A DNA stretch of 64,000 nucleotides, taken from the NCBI GenBank assembly GCA_036873135.1, contig JAPTYO010000009.1, forward strand, positions 36,782,756 through 36,846,755, in the 5' to 3' direction. Under the pieces are notes generated by a model. That model searched no databases and was not told where the DNA came from. It saw only the letters and a program-made list of their open reading frames with translations. This document shows, one piece after another, positions 10,164 through 22,172 of the stretch; position 1 is the stretch's first letter, and the number at the start of each line of letters is the position of its first letter. The stretch comes from Clarkia xantiana subsp. parviflora. Taxonomy: Eukaryota > Streptophyta > Magnoliopsida > Myrtales > Onagraceae. Position numbers and translations under genes: made by a program.

Positions 10164-13100
10164 TATTCGAGCAAAAAGCACGTTGCCTACTACTTGTGCT
10201 CGATGGCAATATATAAGGGGGTCCGAGAGAACAAGGGTGCGGCATAGTAAGGTACCAACCGTGGGTCTCCAGAAGCCTAGCATCCGGGGGGCAGTAACCA
10301 AAGGATGTTAAGAACCCGTCATTCAATGGAGAATAACACTCATTGGATAACACTCCATCAAGCTCCAAGATACCACGATCGGTAGTCAAGCAATAACTTC
10401 CCCCCTCACCCATAATGAAAGACAAGCCCGTAGTGGGGGCAGCAACCAAACTCCCAAGAACAGGCCAGAATGCCAAAAAAGTGGATACAACAAAAATAGA
10501 CCCATGGCAGCTCTTCCAGAGTATACCAATAGGGGGCAAATTAAAAGGGAACAGAACAACGACCTCTCCACAAGGATGAGAACCATCCTCACACCCCTTC
10601 ATGAATACACCTAGAGTAGCTCTTCCAGAGCACATCTATAGGAGGCACCTGGAGGTGACCACTGAACAACAGCCACTCTGTGAAGGATATGGCAACACTA
10701 AGGAATGAGAGATGGGCAATACCTCCATCCCCAGAAGAATATGGCATTAGTAAGAGCAACCACATACACTGGGGGGCAAGCATCGCCAATGATAGCAATG
10801 AGGGTGCATGCATACACCCCCCCCCCCTCTCTCTATGAGTAAAAGGATAACCCCAAACAAGGAGTGTCATACAACAAGTAAGGCCTACATCGCCTACCTT
10901 GAGAAAATGCTATTTAAAGGGTTCCAATAAGATATTCATTTCCATGGAGAACCGTATGGAGTTCCATCATATATAATCCCATCCTACATTATATCTAGGT
11001 ACAGAAGTTACACCCACCAGAAGTCACACGACACGCTGTGAAAGCTGGGAATACCACTCCAACCAAGCATGCAAGGAAAACACCTCCCTCTCCTCCCACT
11101 AGCACAATACTCATTTTTTTAGCCAAAACCACTTCTACATCCAAGGAGGAGTAGAACTAAATGAGGGGGCAGCACCAAACCTATGCCAATCGCAAGGAGG
11201 GCGGATTCTCAAAACCAACTCCCTACACACGAAGAGTAATCATATCAACCAAGATGCTAGGGATATCATCACTCTCATATCTTCCCTATATTAAATAGCC
11301 ACATAAATGAGCCCTTTGCAATGCGGGTCTATCACACCGGAAGGAAGAACAAATATTATTGGGGAACAAATAATGGGAACTATACAACCACCCTTCCATG
11401 AGAAGGAGAAGAGGAATATCAAGGCTTAGAGCAACCCCCGCAATGGGTGCACGCCTCCACCAATGGAATAACACGTAGGTGGTGATGAAAGTCACTCCCA
11501 TCATCCCGTTAGAAGGGTGGGGGCATCGCAAACATTTCTTGAAGAAGGAAAAAAGGAACTTAATACTACCAGAGCGGCTAGTGCACGTTCCCTTATTTTC
11601 CGCCCTGAGGGGCACCTCTTATCAAGCATATTACACCTAAAAGTGCGACCAACATTCTACACCAAATGTTAAAAACAACACAAGGTTGGGAGCACCGAGT
11701 CAATGGAAGAAACATTAAGAAGATCAAAATCGAAAGCCCCCCCCCCCCCCTCGGAAATTATGGAAGATGCATATAAGAAAGGCATCATCCAAGAGCACAA
11801 AAGAGTAAGGAGACCGAGCAACTTGGGGGGCACCAAACGAACAAGTGCTCGGCACCCAACCGATAAAAATGAAGATAAGCCTTAACAGGCTAAACAAGAG
11901 CAAACGGTGCAACTACCAAGCAACTAGGGGGCACCACCTGATCTAGTGCTTGATAGTCCACCCGGAAATAGAAGACGACGCAAATATGAGGCATGACTCC
12001 TTCCAATGAAATAACAAAGGAGTGATACAACATAAGCCCAATACAAGAATTCACTCCTATGGTGGAAACCACAGTGACCGCCCTCATAAGACGACACCCA
12101 CAACTTATAACCGACTGGTAGATGCGGAAAGGCATATATCAACTAACACTTTCAGTGGAGAACATTGGAAGAAGTCCTACACCCAAAGGGAAAAGGGAAT
12201 ATCCACTTCACTATCTAATTTATTATTACCAAGAGGAGATCAACGGACTCCACTTAAACATTCCCTCATATAAGAAATGATAATAGCACTAAATGAACCA
12301 AATGTTTTTCAGGGCACAAGAGGAAAAAAGAAAGGCACCATCACTCACAAAGAGGAGGCGTCATCTCAAACCGAAAATAGGAAGATCGAAAAAGACAACC
12401 TTGAGATATGTTAAAGCGATCAACAACCTTTACATATGAACAAGGGAAGATCTATACGGACAACCATTACAACCGAAAAGGGATATAAGACCCACAGGGC
12501 CACCCTTACATCCGAAAATGGGAAGATCCAAAAAGGACAACCTTGACATATTATAGAGCGATCAAAAACCTTTACATATGAACAAGGGAAGATCTATAAG
12601 AACACCCATTACAACTGAAAAGGGACATAAGACCCATAGGGCCACCCTTACAACCGAAAATGGACCCACCCCGAAAAGTGGACAAATTCCTTTTCTTAGG
12701 AACACATACAATATTCTTCACTACAAAAAGGATAATGGTAGCCCCCCCATTAACTACTTCATGGGAAGATCCAAAAGGACAACCCTGACATATGATAAAG
12801 TGATCGACAACCTTTACATATGAACAGGGGAAGATTTATAAGGACAACCATTCCAACTGAAAAGGGACATAAGACCCATAGGGCCACCATTCCAACCGAA
12901 AAGGAGAAGATCCAAAAAGACAACTCTGAAATATGATAAGGCGATCGACATCCCTTACCTATGGAAAGAGGAAGATCTATAAGGACAACCCTTACAAACG
13001 GAAAGGGACATAAGACCCATATGGCCACACTTCCAATAGAAAAGGGATATAAGACCCACAGGGCCACCCTTCCTACATGATATGAGATATAAGTCCCCCA

Positions 13101-15633
13101 ATCAAAGGGCAACTCATCAAACAAGATATAGAATGTAAGTACTTCAACAATGGCTATCATATCCATATATCAAAGGAGGATACCATCCCTATATACATCA
13201 ACAATGGCTATCGTGTCCATATATCAAAGGAGGATACCATCCCCCTATACATCAATTATGGCTATCATGTCCATATATCAAAGGAAGATACCATGCCCCT
13301 ATACATCAACAATGGCTATCATGTCCCTATATCGAAGGAGTAGACCATCCCCCATATACATCAACAATGGCTATTATGTCCATATATCAAAGGAGGATAC
13401 CACCCCCTATACATCAACAATGGTCATCACGCCCATATATCAAAGGAGGATACCATCCCCCTACATATTAACAATGGTTATCATGCCCATATATCAAAGG
13501 AGGATTCCATCCTTCCTATACATAGACAATGACTATCATGTCCATATATCTCAAAGGAGGGTACCATATCCATATACAATCACCATGAAAACATCCTCTC
13601 TACCTACAATCGCAAGGTCGGAGGTCGAAGAGACAAGCTAAGACCATTGCTTAACTCGGGGGGGCAAAGCGTGATACGCGCCCAATTAAGCAACAGACGC
13701 CCTATAGCCCACCCCACAAGCAAGTAAGGAAACTTCAAGGAAGTAGCAATCAAACACAAGGAGACCGCTAGCCATAGCAAACCTGGGTAACAAAGCACAT
13801 AGCAAAAAGTACCCCAGGAAGAGGAGAAATCACACGTCAGGTACTATTAACCCTGCCACGACACACTATGCTAAGCCATTAACCCCAACCTACCCAGGAG
13901 TACGTTCTAAAATGCACAAAGATCAAAGGCTTACTATGGGGGCAAAGACACGTGCATGGATGATACTACTTGATAAAGGAAGGACTATGGCGGATAAACA
14001 AACATCACAAGCACCCCTAAGGGGTAGATAAGCAAAATCATCCCGACACCACCCAAGGTAGTCGGGAGAGGGACCAAACACCAACAACAAGCTATGCATC
14101 AACCAGTGGCATGAAAGGAACAACCTAATATACGAGCTACCAAGCGTAGCCAATACAAGTAGTATCCCTCTACATATAACAACATGTCCACTACGGGGCA
14201 CGCATATATGAGCTACCAAGCGTAGTCAACACGAGGAGTATCCCTCTACGTACAACAACATGTCCACTACGGGGACACGCATACATGGGCTGCCAAACGT
14301 AATCACTTCAACAGTTAACCCCCCCCTTCCAAAACGCCAAACACCTCCATTGTAAGGGACAACTATATATATACAATTTCATACATGCAGGCTTCACAAT
14401 TAACGCAAGGGCGAACCCTCCAGCGTCTGAAGCATGCCCACTACGGGGGCAACCATATACATACAACTCTATATGCACAGGTCACAGAGCATGAGTAACA
14501 CAAGGGCCAAGCCCCCACTTGTGGAGGTGAAAGGTGTGCATACCGCGAAGGTAGCCTCAGCACTTAGCCACGAAGGCAAAATCACCATCCGGGAAGCCCC
14601 TTAACCTACACAAAGGGAGTAACGCTCCAACATATATGAAGGGAACAACCTTCTACGTATATTCATGAAAACTCTTTTATACGAAGGGTAAAGGAGGAAT
14701 TTTAACCACTCTCACCTCCATCTACATAGAGTGAATTGCAGGGATAAGTTTAAAGGACCATGCCTACACTCCGAAAAAAGGGGAAAAAAACGACATGCCC
14801 ATTGGAGGCCAAAGCTATAAGATCATACTCGCATTCTCCCAAACAGAGCGCAACACCGCTTCCAAAGCACCTTATTGGCTCTAAGAGACCAAAAAGGAAG
14901 GTTCCTCCAATAAGGACACGGTCCTAAGGCTAAGTGAAATGGGACTAAGGCCCATATTTCATACTTATAATCATTTACATCATCCATATACATACTTGGA
15001 CTAACACCAACGTTCATGTCGGCTAACGCTCACATGTTATATGAACATCCTTCCAACAGGGGGTGACATATAGCCTCTCTTATATAGAGTTATGCCAAGA
15101 GCTTCTACAAGAAGCTACAATGAAACAGAGACTCAAATGAAGGGACACGGTCCTAAGGCTAAGTAAAATGAGACCAAGGCTCGTAACTCTTACCCTTATC
15201 CAATATCTATACATAGCATAAATTTGCTTAAATCAGCAATAGCGTTTGGTGTATCCAGCTTCCTTGAACAGGGGGCAAAGAAAATTACAACGATCCTCGA
15301 GTAATCAACGAAGGTCGGGACCGTCTTAAAGCTTCTTCAAACAGGGGGCAAGAAAAATCGTGACGTTCCTCGAGCACTCAATGGAGGTCAAGACTGCCTT
15401 AAAGTTCCTTTAAACACGGGGCAAGGAAATTACGACGTTCCTCGAGCACTCAATGGAGGCCAGGACCGTCTTAAAACTCCTTTGAACACGGGGCAAGGAA
15501 AATTACGACGTTCATCGAGAACTCGATAAAGGTCGGGATCGTCATGAAGGTACATTTCGCAACTCGCTTGGGCGATATTCCGCTAAAAATAGAGTCAAGA
15601 AAAGGTGAAACCATTCCTTGACTCGGGGGAAAA
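10164..15633 (+). other. Non-coding internal region of element I with several tandem arrays
   Basis: No retrotransposon protein is recognisable; open frames here are short or antisense and show no motifs. The region has decayed long repeats at about 12395-13080 (blocks such as gggaagatctataaggacaac and gggacataagacccatagg), a 54-57-bp array at 13141-13600, two copies of a 76-bp unit at about 14150-14290, and four about 62-bp copies at 15280-15545 (acgttcctcgagcactcaatgg). Poly-C runs occur near 10819, 11739 and 14321. Confidence 0.8.
13141..13600. repeat. Tandem array, about 8 copies of 54-57 bp
   Basis: Unit core ggctatcatgtccatatatc followed by aaaggaggataccatccccc and tatacatcaacaat. Repeat starts lie near 13147, 13203, 13258, 13311, 13365, 13420, 13474 and 13528. 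One frame stays open for about 160 codons across the array, which is expected of a repeat with near-multiple-of-three units. The core ggctatcatgtcc recurs in the array of element J at 43490-43740. Confidence 0.92.
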
Positions 15634-16552
15634 TGGTGGATATACGCCCAAGTTATCACTAATTGGACCCGAGAAATGGGCCATAACCGAAAATAATCCG
15701 AAACTTGGAACACGGACACCCGTTCCCATCACATTGGCCCGAAAAACACCCCGAGTGGCGAAATCCACTCTGGAAGACCCCGGGTGGAAATACCACCCGG
15801 GGGGAAACCCAAGCAAGGGACCCTTGCTTGGGTTACCCGAGCAAGGAGGACCTTGCTCGGGTGACCCGAGCTGGACCTTGGGGATATCCTTCCAGGTATC
15901 CCCCCTCCCTCCGGCTAGTCCCTCTGTCCGGACCCCGACCCCCGGACGATATTTCACCCGGGGCTCGCCCTTGGAGGCCACTCGCACACACTTAAACACA
16001 TTATGCTCATCTACGGTCGGACCGAGGTCAAATGCACCTTATTTAAGGTCAAGACAAACTTATATTACGAACCTGCCACAACTGGACCAGTGAACCACTG
16101 GAACCGGCGTGGTCCGATAGGAATTCTATAAATAGAGACCTCCTCTCCTCATTTGAAACTAATCTGGTTATCTCTCACACAAGCTCTGCTTTCTCTCTAC
16201 TTTATATCTCTAAAACGCATATACTCATTTAAGCATCGGAGAGGGCACACCGAGCACCAACCCCCCCCCCCCCCCATGGTCTCGGTATCGCCCCTTTTGC
16301 AGGTATCACAAGGAGAAGGAAGGACGGAGGTCCCAAGCAAGAAGGCAGTCAGAACACCATGGGCGAATAGTGGGTCGACCGGGAACCCCCTCACCGACGC
16401 ACATTCGCAAGTATATGAGAAGAAGAAGCCCACGAGCCAGGAATACTAGAACTAGAAGGAGAAGTCCGATAAGAAGAAGAGAATGGAAGGAGAACACCAC
16501 GATGGACACTCGTGTGTAAACAAAGCCTACGAAGGACACTCGTGTGCAAACA
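15634..16552 (+). repeat. 3' LTR of element I (919 bp)
   Basis: Starts TGGTGGATATACGCCC after the polypurine tract and ends GTGTGCAAACA, followed by the target duplication tatat. A TATA box (ttctataaatagagacc) is near 16123-16140. A poly-C run of about 18 lies at 16259-16276, against about 6 in the left LTR. Confidence 0.9.
15778..15862. repeat. Three consecutive perfect stem-loops in the U3 of element I
   Basis: Arms 15778-15787/15793-15802 (CCCCGGGTGG, 5-base loop), 15806-15819/15821-15834 (AACCCAAGCAAGGG, 1-base loop) and 15835-15846/15851-15862 (ACCCGAGCAAGG, 4-base loop). All arms pair perfectly. The block lies upstream of the LTR TATA box. Confidence 0.9.
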
Positions 16553-16557
16553 TATAT

Positions 16558-17106
16558 GTTACCTAAGTTAATTGGGTACCTGTCACATTAGGACATTGGG
16601 CCAGACCCAAATCCCAATTAACATGAGAGGCCCAAAATATAGGCCTCCCTATACATAGGCCGGCCGAGTATTAGTGAGGGGGTGAAGTGGATTTTTGTCT
16701 ACTTTACTCCTATGTATATGGAGTTTTAGGAGTTTCATTAGGTTAATCCTTCCTTAATCCTTCCTTGAAGTGTTTTAGAGAGAAAAACCCTCCCCCCAAA
16801 ACACCCACTTCGACCGAACCACAAAGACACCAAGGGTGTGCCAATTTGCCTTCGAGCAAACACTCCGGAGATCCGTCCCTTGTCAAGAATCGATATGAGG
16901 ATTTGTTGTGGAGAATATACCGCGTAGGGCTTCCTTCACAAGAACCTCTACGGGTGCCGACCGGAGGATCGTGAACTCCCTTCTGCAAGGATCCTGGGAC
17001 TACGGACTACTTGTTAGGTATGTGCGAATCTTCCGCTGCGTAATATCGATTATTAGTATGTACCATGTTTATAGTATCCGTAGTGATTACTCCTCGTAAT
17101 CTAACA
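16558..17106 (+). repeat. 5' LTR of copia F, second part
   Basis: Continues the LTR begun at 9249. Without I and one target copy the LTR is about 600 bp, close to E's 3' LTR (595 bp). It shares tccggagatccgtccc, gaactcccttctgcaagg and the end region with E, and finishes in ctaaca before the primer site. Confidence 0.87.
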
Positions 17107-17107
17107 G

Positions 17108-17119
17108 TGGTATCAGAGC
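17108..17119 (+). promoter_or_regulatory. Primer binding site of copia F (initiator Met tRNA type)
   Basis: TGGTATCAGAGC, the standard complement of the plant initiator methionine tRNA 3' end. It lies one base after the LTR. Confidence 0.93.
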
Positions 17120-19100
17120 ATGTGTTAGGAGATCATAATTTTGATAAATTGGTGAAATTTTAGTTTGGACCGAAAATTTTAATGTGAAAGTTTTAAATTT
17201 TTTGAATTTTTGGGGTTAAAGGTGGTCCAAAATTTTCATGATGTTCTTAAGAAATTTGATGTTCATGATCTTCAAGAAAAATGTGATATTTATCAAAATT
17301 GAACATTGGATTGTAGATTTTATTAAAATTTGATCTTGAAATTTGACCACTTGTTTCCAATTTAGTGTTTATTTCGGCCACCCCCTAAAATTACAAGATA
17401 AATTTTTTAATTTCTCAAGCTTCAAGGAAACCAATTTCGGCTGAAATTCAACAAAATATTGTTTACCACATTTTAATTTTATTTTAGGTAACAATATATC
17501 TATAATTGGAAACATTAGGATAGATTCACATTAATATATAGAAATATATATAACTATCAATATATATAGGGTTCAAGATATTATTGATAGATTTAGTTCC
17601 CTAAAATATTGAGAAAATATATTGTCAATATATGTGATTCCCTATTTGAGATATTGACAATAAATAAAATATATATTTATATATACTAGCCGAATTTTAC
17701 ATATATATATATATATATTGTTGATTGATTTAATCTTAAAGATAGAATCTTGGCAATAAATATATATATGTTATACTATTGGCTGAAATATATATATATA
17801 AAATATTTAATATTGGAAATTATTTTATATAGTTAATGTTACTTGGTGGTTAAGTTAAATATTTTTAACGGACTTCAAAACCCTACTTTTTGGCCCAATC
17901 CTTTTGGTTTTAATCATTGAGCCGGTCCAATATGTCAAACCATGATGAATTGAACCTAACCGGGTTTTCCCAATCGGTTCGACCTAATCGGGTCGGGTCG
18001 AACTGGGGTAACTAAGTGGATGTAATCGAACCGGTTTTGTGTGTTGAACCGAACTCTATTTTATTGGACCGAACCAGATTTTGAAATTAAAACCGGATCG
18101 AACCGAACCGGATTTTACATCGGACCAGACACAAAACTGGAATTTCTGGACCGAACCGAACCAAACCAGACCACAATTGACTGAACCGAACTGAATTTTC
18201 AAAATCGAGTTCAAGTCAATTAAAATAGGGATGTCAAGTTTTAAAATCCAAATGTTTGAACCTTAAAATGGCCTACACAGTGCTCAAGGGTTGATAACCT
18301 TTATGCCTTGTTTCAATTATGGGGATGAATCTCGGAGATACATGTTTTTGGGACTGGATTAATTAGTGGGCTGAATTGCAATTGTTTATTATTCAATATA
18401 TATTTATGCATGATTAGAACTGTTGTCTTGACTGAGTCAAGCTACCTGAATATTGCATGTTGGGGGCGGAGCCCAGGTTAAATATATGGAATGCGCACTA
18501 GGATAGACATGTTGTGATGGTTGGAAATGCCTAGGATTCATGTCTAGAATGTTGCGTAATTGAATATAAGCATGAATTGAAAATCAGCCCCTAATGTTTA
18601 AAATTATTTTAAAATCGAAAACTAGTCACCAAATATGTACGATTGATATGGAAGTTTCATGTTTGACACGTATGCTAGAATGTTGAGGATATAGTCGCAT
18701 TTGATAATTTACTTGGAAGTAGAATTATATATGCAAGGATGAGTTCCTCGGAACATAAGACGCATGACACATAAGCATGAGTGTGGTTTGTGTGATGAAT
18801 GTTACTGGCTTATGATAATTTATATGGATGGTAGAATTATATATGCATGAGTGAATTCATCAGAATATTTTTCCAAAATAAAAAGGGCCTTGGGAAAGCC
18901 AAGATCGGGTATGCTTGTTTTAAAATCCATGTTACGGTAATTTGCGATTAAAACCGTTTTAGAAGACTAATATATTAGATAGAAGACGACGGTAATGTGA
19001 ACTCTTTCACAACCATCTTCCATTGGTTTACAGGTGGTCGGTTGGTTTAGATGACTGAGGAATCGTTATTTTTCGGATTCTATCTTAATAGATATTTGAT
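17120..19100 (+). other. Leader (5' UTR) of copia F
   Basis: AT-rich and non-coding, aligning with E's leader (44733-46700). It contains an AT microsatellite at about 17700-17720 and a dense degenerate run of ccgaac/ggaccg motifs at about 17940-18190. No ORF of note. Confidence 0.7.
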
Positions 19101-19102
19101 GT

Positions 19103-19939
19103 ATGCAATTCTTTCTCAAAATGTTATTGTCTCCCAGATTTTGCGTGATTATCAAATTGTTAGTTTTCATGACTGGGTCGGTTTGCTTCTACGAGCCTCG
19201 CAATCTGGATGGCATGGACTATGATGCATGGAGTGAATATGTAAGAGAACTCCTTTTCGCTGAAACTATACACAAGTGTATTGATGTGAATAAGGGCAGA
19301 ATACTTGTGAATGATCAAGGCGTCCTTACATACCCTAATAAGTTGAGGAGCCTTGACGATCGGAGAGTTTGCAAGGTGATACTGGCAGCCTTGGACAGAC
19401 AGGTTGTAGATGACTTCAAACTCATCTTCAGCGCTCTTCAACTTTGGTGTGCCATTAGTCTCCGCTTTGGTGGAGGAAGGGCAGCCGAAGCCAGGAGAGT
19501 GTTGTTTGGGTATGTTGCCCTTATTTCCCAAGATGCAGGCGTAAAACCCACACTAGATCTTACGAACGAGAGATCAAATTGTAGAAAGATACTCAGTATT
19601 GCACAGAGGTACCCTCTATCATGGTTGGCCGACGACAACGGACTAGGTTACTTGATTGAATCAATTAAGTTTATCACGGTCCTGTTTGTTGAAAGCAAAA
19701 AAGGAACCGGAAGGTTCTTCTGTGCTTCACCACAAGAGATCAAGGGAAGATGTAGAGGAAACAGGATCATCATTTTGGTCCTGAAACGAGAATCCAGTGT
19801 GATGAACACCGGCGATAAAAGTACATTAAATGTCTCATTTAGTACTGCTGATGCTCTAACTTTATCTCTTGAAGCTTCGTTGATGATTTGGAATTTATGC
19901 CATTGTGGTTATTTCTCTTATTGTTCAATTTATGTTTGA
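19103..19939 (+). pseudogene. Degraded copia gag-like ORF of element F
   Basis: An open frame of 278 codons. Residues about 25-60 resemble the N-terminal gag motif of copia elements (a LDG-x-DYDAWSEYVR-type stretch), here LDGMDYDAWSEYV. The rest shows no domain I can name, and no zinc knuckle is visible. Gag would package RNA in cytoplasmic particles. The start codon is uncertain because the first 24 residues look like leader sequence. The frame may be open by chance beyond about codon 120. Confidence 0.5.
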
Positions 19940-21856
19940 ATTTTGGTTAATAATGCTTTAGATTCATTGAATAAAGTAGTTACCATTCGATTCGAAATGA
20001 GTTTTATCAAGATTAATCGACTAAGCTAGAAACGAGATCGATCTGAAATGTAACTAAACCAAGAAATAAGGCTATTGGAAATAGACGAATCAAACAACTC
20101 CATACATTTTTTCCTACATCGAATTCTTTGAGTAAAACTATAATGCCATTAAAATCCATTGACTGCGTAGTTCTAAGAATAAACCGGTTGTAAATCTTAC
20201 TTTATTATTATTACTCCATTAAATGAAATACTTAGTAATAATAATCATGTGCGAAACCGATTAGATTAAATTGAATTAAATTAAGAAATGAAACGATTTA
20301 ACCAATGGTTAAAACTTCGGTAAATAGCGCTACGCGCATTTGGACCTCGAAAGACGGAACACATCGTTTAAAATACTAGTTTAATGAAGAAGTGTTTTGA
20401 ATGATTAAGTGCTGAATTTTCGTTTGCATTCCTTCGGAATTAACTTACTGATAATGTTTACATCGGAAAGAAGTATGCTTCATAAGCTACAACGACCTTG
20501 TAAAAGTATCAGCTGACGCATAGGGTGAAAACCCGTGATGCTCAGTACGGAGATGGGATGAAATCCCTGAGATAAGTTTGCAAACAAAGAAGGATGAAGT
20601 CGGTTAAACGATTTTCCTTCCAAACGCCTTGAACGATAAGTCAGGCTAGGTATTCAAATCAAGTGAAACACACTTCAAGAAGCACAGTCTAAGAACATAA
20701 TGCTAGAGTCAATCTATCGGGCGTTACCTATGGGTTGAAGAAGATGACTCACATCTATGTAAACTGTGTTCCAATGAAATCGGTAAGACACGTCACCATA
20801 AAAGCAAAGGAACAATAATGAGTTAAATCATATCATTGTGCTACATTAAATTGCGCACTAAACACGTGTTTAGGACAATAGTACGTTTCCTACTCTTAGA
20901 AGATACCTGTTTAAAGATTTTGAAAATGGTGTCGTGGTCGAACATGAGACATTACATCACTTGAGGACGAATTTCCAATGCATGGTTAGTTTCAAATTGA
21001 TGTAGTCTTGATCAAACCGGAGCAGGATAACACCGACAATCAGGTCCTACTTAATTCGAGTGGGAGAGAGATTTGAACAGGAAACTCAAGTGAATGACAT
21101 GGTAAATGAAAATGGAAACATTTTCATAATAAATCCAGTGGGAGGAATAAACCCTACCACATGAGATCACTGTTGCCGCAACGACGAATCAAGCAGAACC
21201 TGATATTCATATTGCTGAACCAGGAATGCCACAACTGCCTAGACTACCCATTGTTTCCAGTGGTAGTTACCCATTGTTTCCAGTGGGAGTGATCCGACCA
21301 ACTTGGTTCTAGGTCCTAGTGATCAAGGAATTTATCTCGAAAAGAAAACCCCGAGACCAAGAGGTCATCCAAGGAAAGTTGTAGGTCAAGGTTCAAGCAC
21401 TGCTCTTGTTCCCAATGGAAGTGATTCTACGATAAGAGGCATTATTCTGAGTGGGAGAAACGTTCAGACTCAAGATGGGATTAACAAGCCTAGAAGAAAG
21501 TAAAAGGAATCAAACCCATTGAGTAGGGTGATAACCTCACTCAAACAAATGTTGGTGAACATTGGAAAGGCCTCGAGTGGGGAAATGGAGGAAAATAATA
21601 AAAGAGAGAGATCGGTTAAATGAAATCCAATATAGTCTATAGTAGATTTACCTGCTAACTACAGGGGCACACGGATACGTTGAGTCCGTAAAAGAGGCTC
21701 ACCACTAGTGGAACAGGTTAGGCAATATAAAGCCCGACTAATTGCGAAAGAACGTATCCAATTCCACGGAGTTGACTTTGAAAAAATAAACTCATCGAAT
21801 GTGCGTAAAACCACGGTTAGGGCCAGTTATGGTCTTGGTCGCAAAGAGGGGCAAAC
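19940..21856 (+). pseudogene. Remnants of copia F pol
   Basis: Nucleotide similarity to E identifies heavily damaged coding DNA. 20930-21290 aligns with the integrase-RT linker at 48770-49100 (shared acatggtaaatga(g/a)aatgg). 21351-21380 encodes the AT-hook-like PRPRGHPRKV (E has PRPRGRPRKV). 21620-21850 aligns with the RT start at 49550-49790. No frame is intact. The integrase core is not recognisable; 19940-20900 is probably decayed pol or an internal rearrangement. The RT part stops at about 21850 next to an LTR. Confidence 0.6.
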
Positions 21857-22172
21857 TGTAAACACCTAATTTTGGACCACGCGCGGCACGCGTGAATTGT
21901 GGCGCGCTAAATGAGGAAATGTCTAAATATGGAAACTCGTGAAGCTTCCAAGAATGCCCCTGGAAAATTAGGATTGTTATTTGTATTTATTGCACAATAT
22001 ATTTTCTAAATATTCCTATTTAATGTTCATAATATTTAGCATTTATTAGGAGAATAAATCAGTATAATTTACTACTTAATTAGTTCTAGTCTAGATTAGT
22101 ATATATAGGGGTCTAATTCTACATGTAATGGGGGAGATAGTTGTGATTAATAAAGAGAAAAGCAGTTATGTA
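21857..22172 (+). repeat. D-left: first 316 bp of an Ogre-like LTR
   Basis: Starts TGTAAACACCTAATTTTGG and has a TATA region tatataggggtcta near 22101-22114. It parallels D-right (37945): TGTAAACACTCGATTTTG, then ataaataggggtctag near 38318. The two are diverged members of one LTR family. The sequence ends where element C begins. Confidence 0.7.

Larger units (their letters stand above)
9300..16552 (+). mobile_element. Element I: complete non-autonomous LTR retrotransposon (LARD-like)
   Basis: Two LTRs (9300-10148 and 15634-16552) bound about 5.5 kb with no gag, protease, RT or integrase in any frame. The target duplication is tatat (9295-9299 and 16553-16557). A primer site follows the left LTR, and a polypurine tract (actcgggggaaaa, 15621-15633) precedes the right LTR. 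These are all the cis-signals a retrotransposon needs, so it probably moves with proteins supplied in trans. The 5' LTR end and polypurine tract resemble H and C. Confidence 0.9.
9249..21856 (+). mobile_element. Element F: degraded Ty1/copia retrotransposon, 5' LTR split by element I
   Basis: The 5' LTR starts near 9249 (tgtaatcatatgg), is interrupted by I, resumes at 16558 and ends at 17106. The leader, gag-like and pol-like remnants run to about 21850, where an Ogre-like LTR cuts the RT region. F is the same family as E (44365-63840): the LTRs, the leader (gggaaagccaagatcgggt at 18893 and 46411) and the integrase-RT linker align. No 3' end of F is visible. Confidence 0.85.

Noticed and set aside
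9808..10635. 275-codon minus-strand frame in element I
   Set aside because: It crosses the LTR and primer site, has no motif and lies antisense to a non-coding element.
22168..22172. atgta and ttgta (37944-37948) as a target duplication around C
   Set aside because: The two differ by a base, and the right end of C is truncated by D-right rather than being a true terminus.
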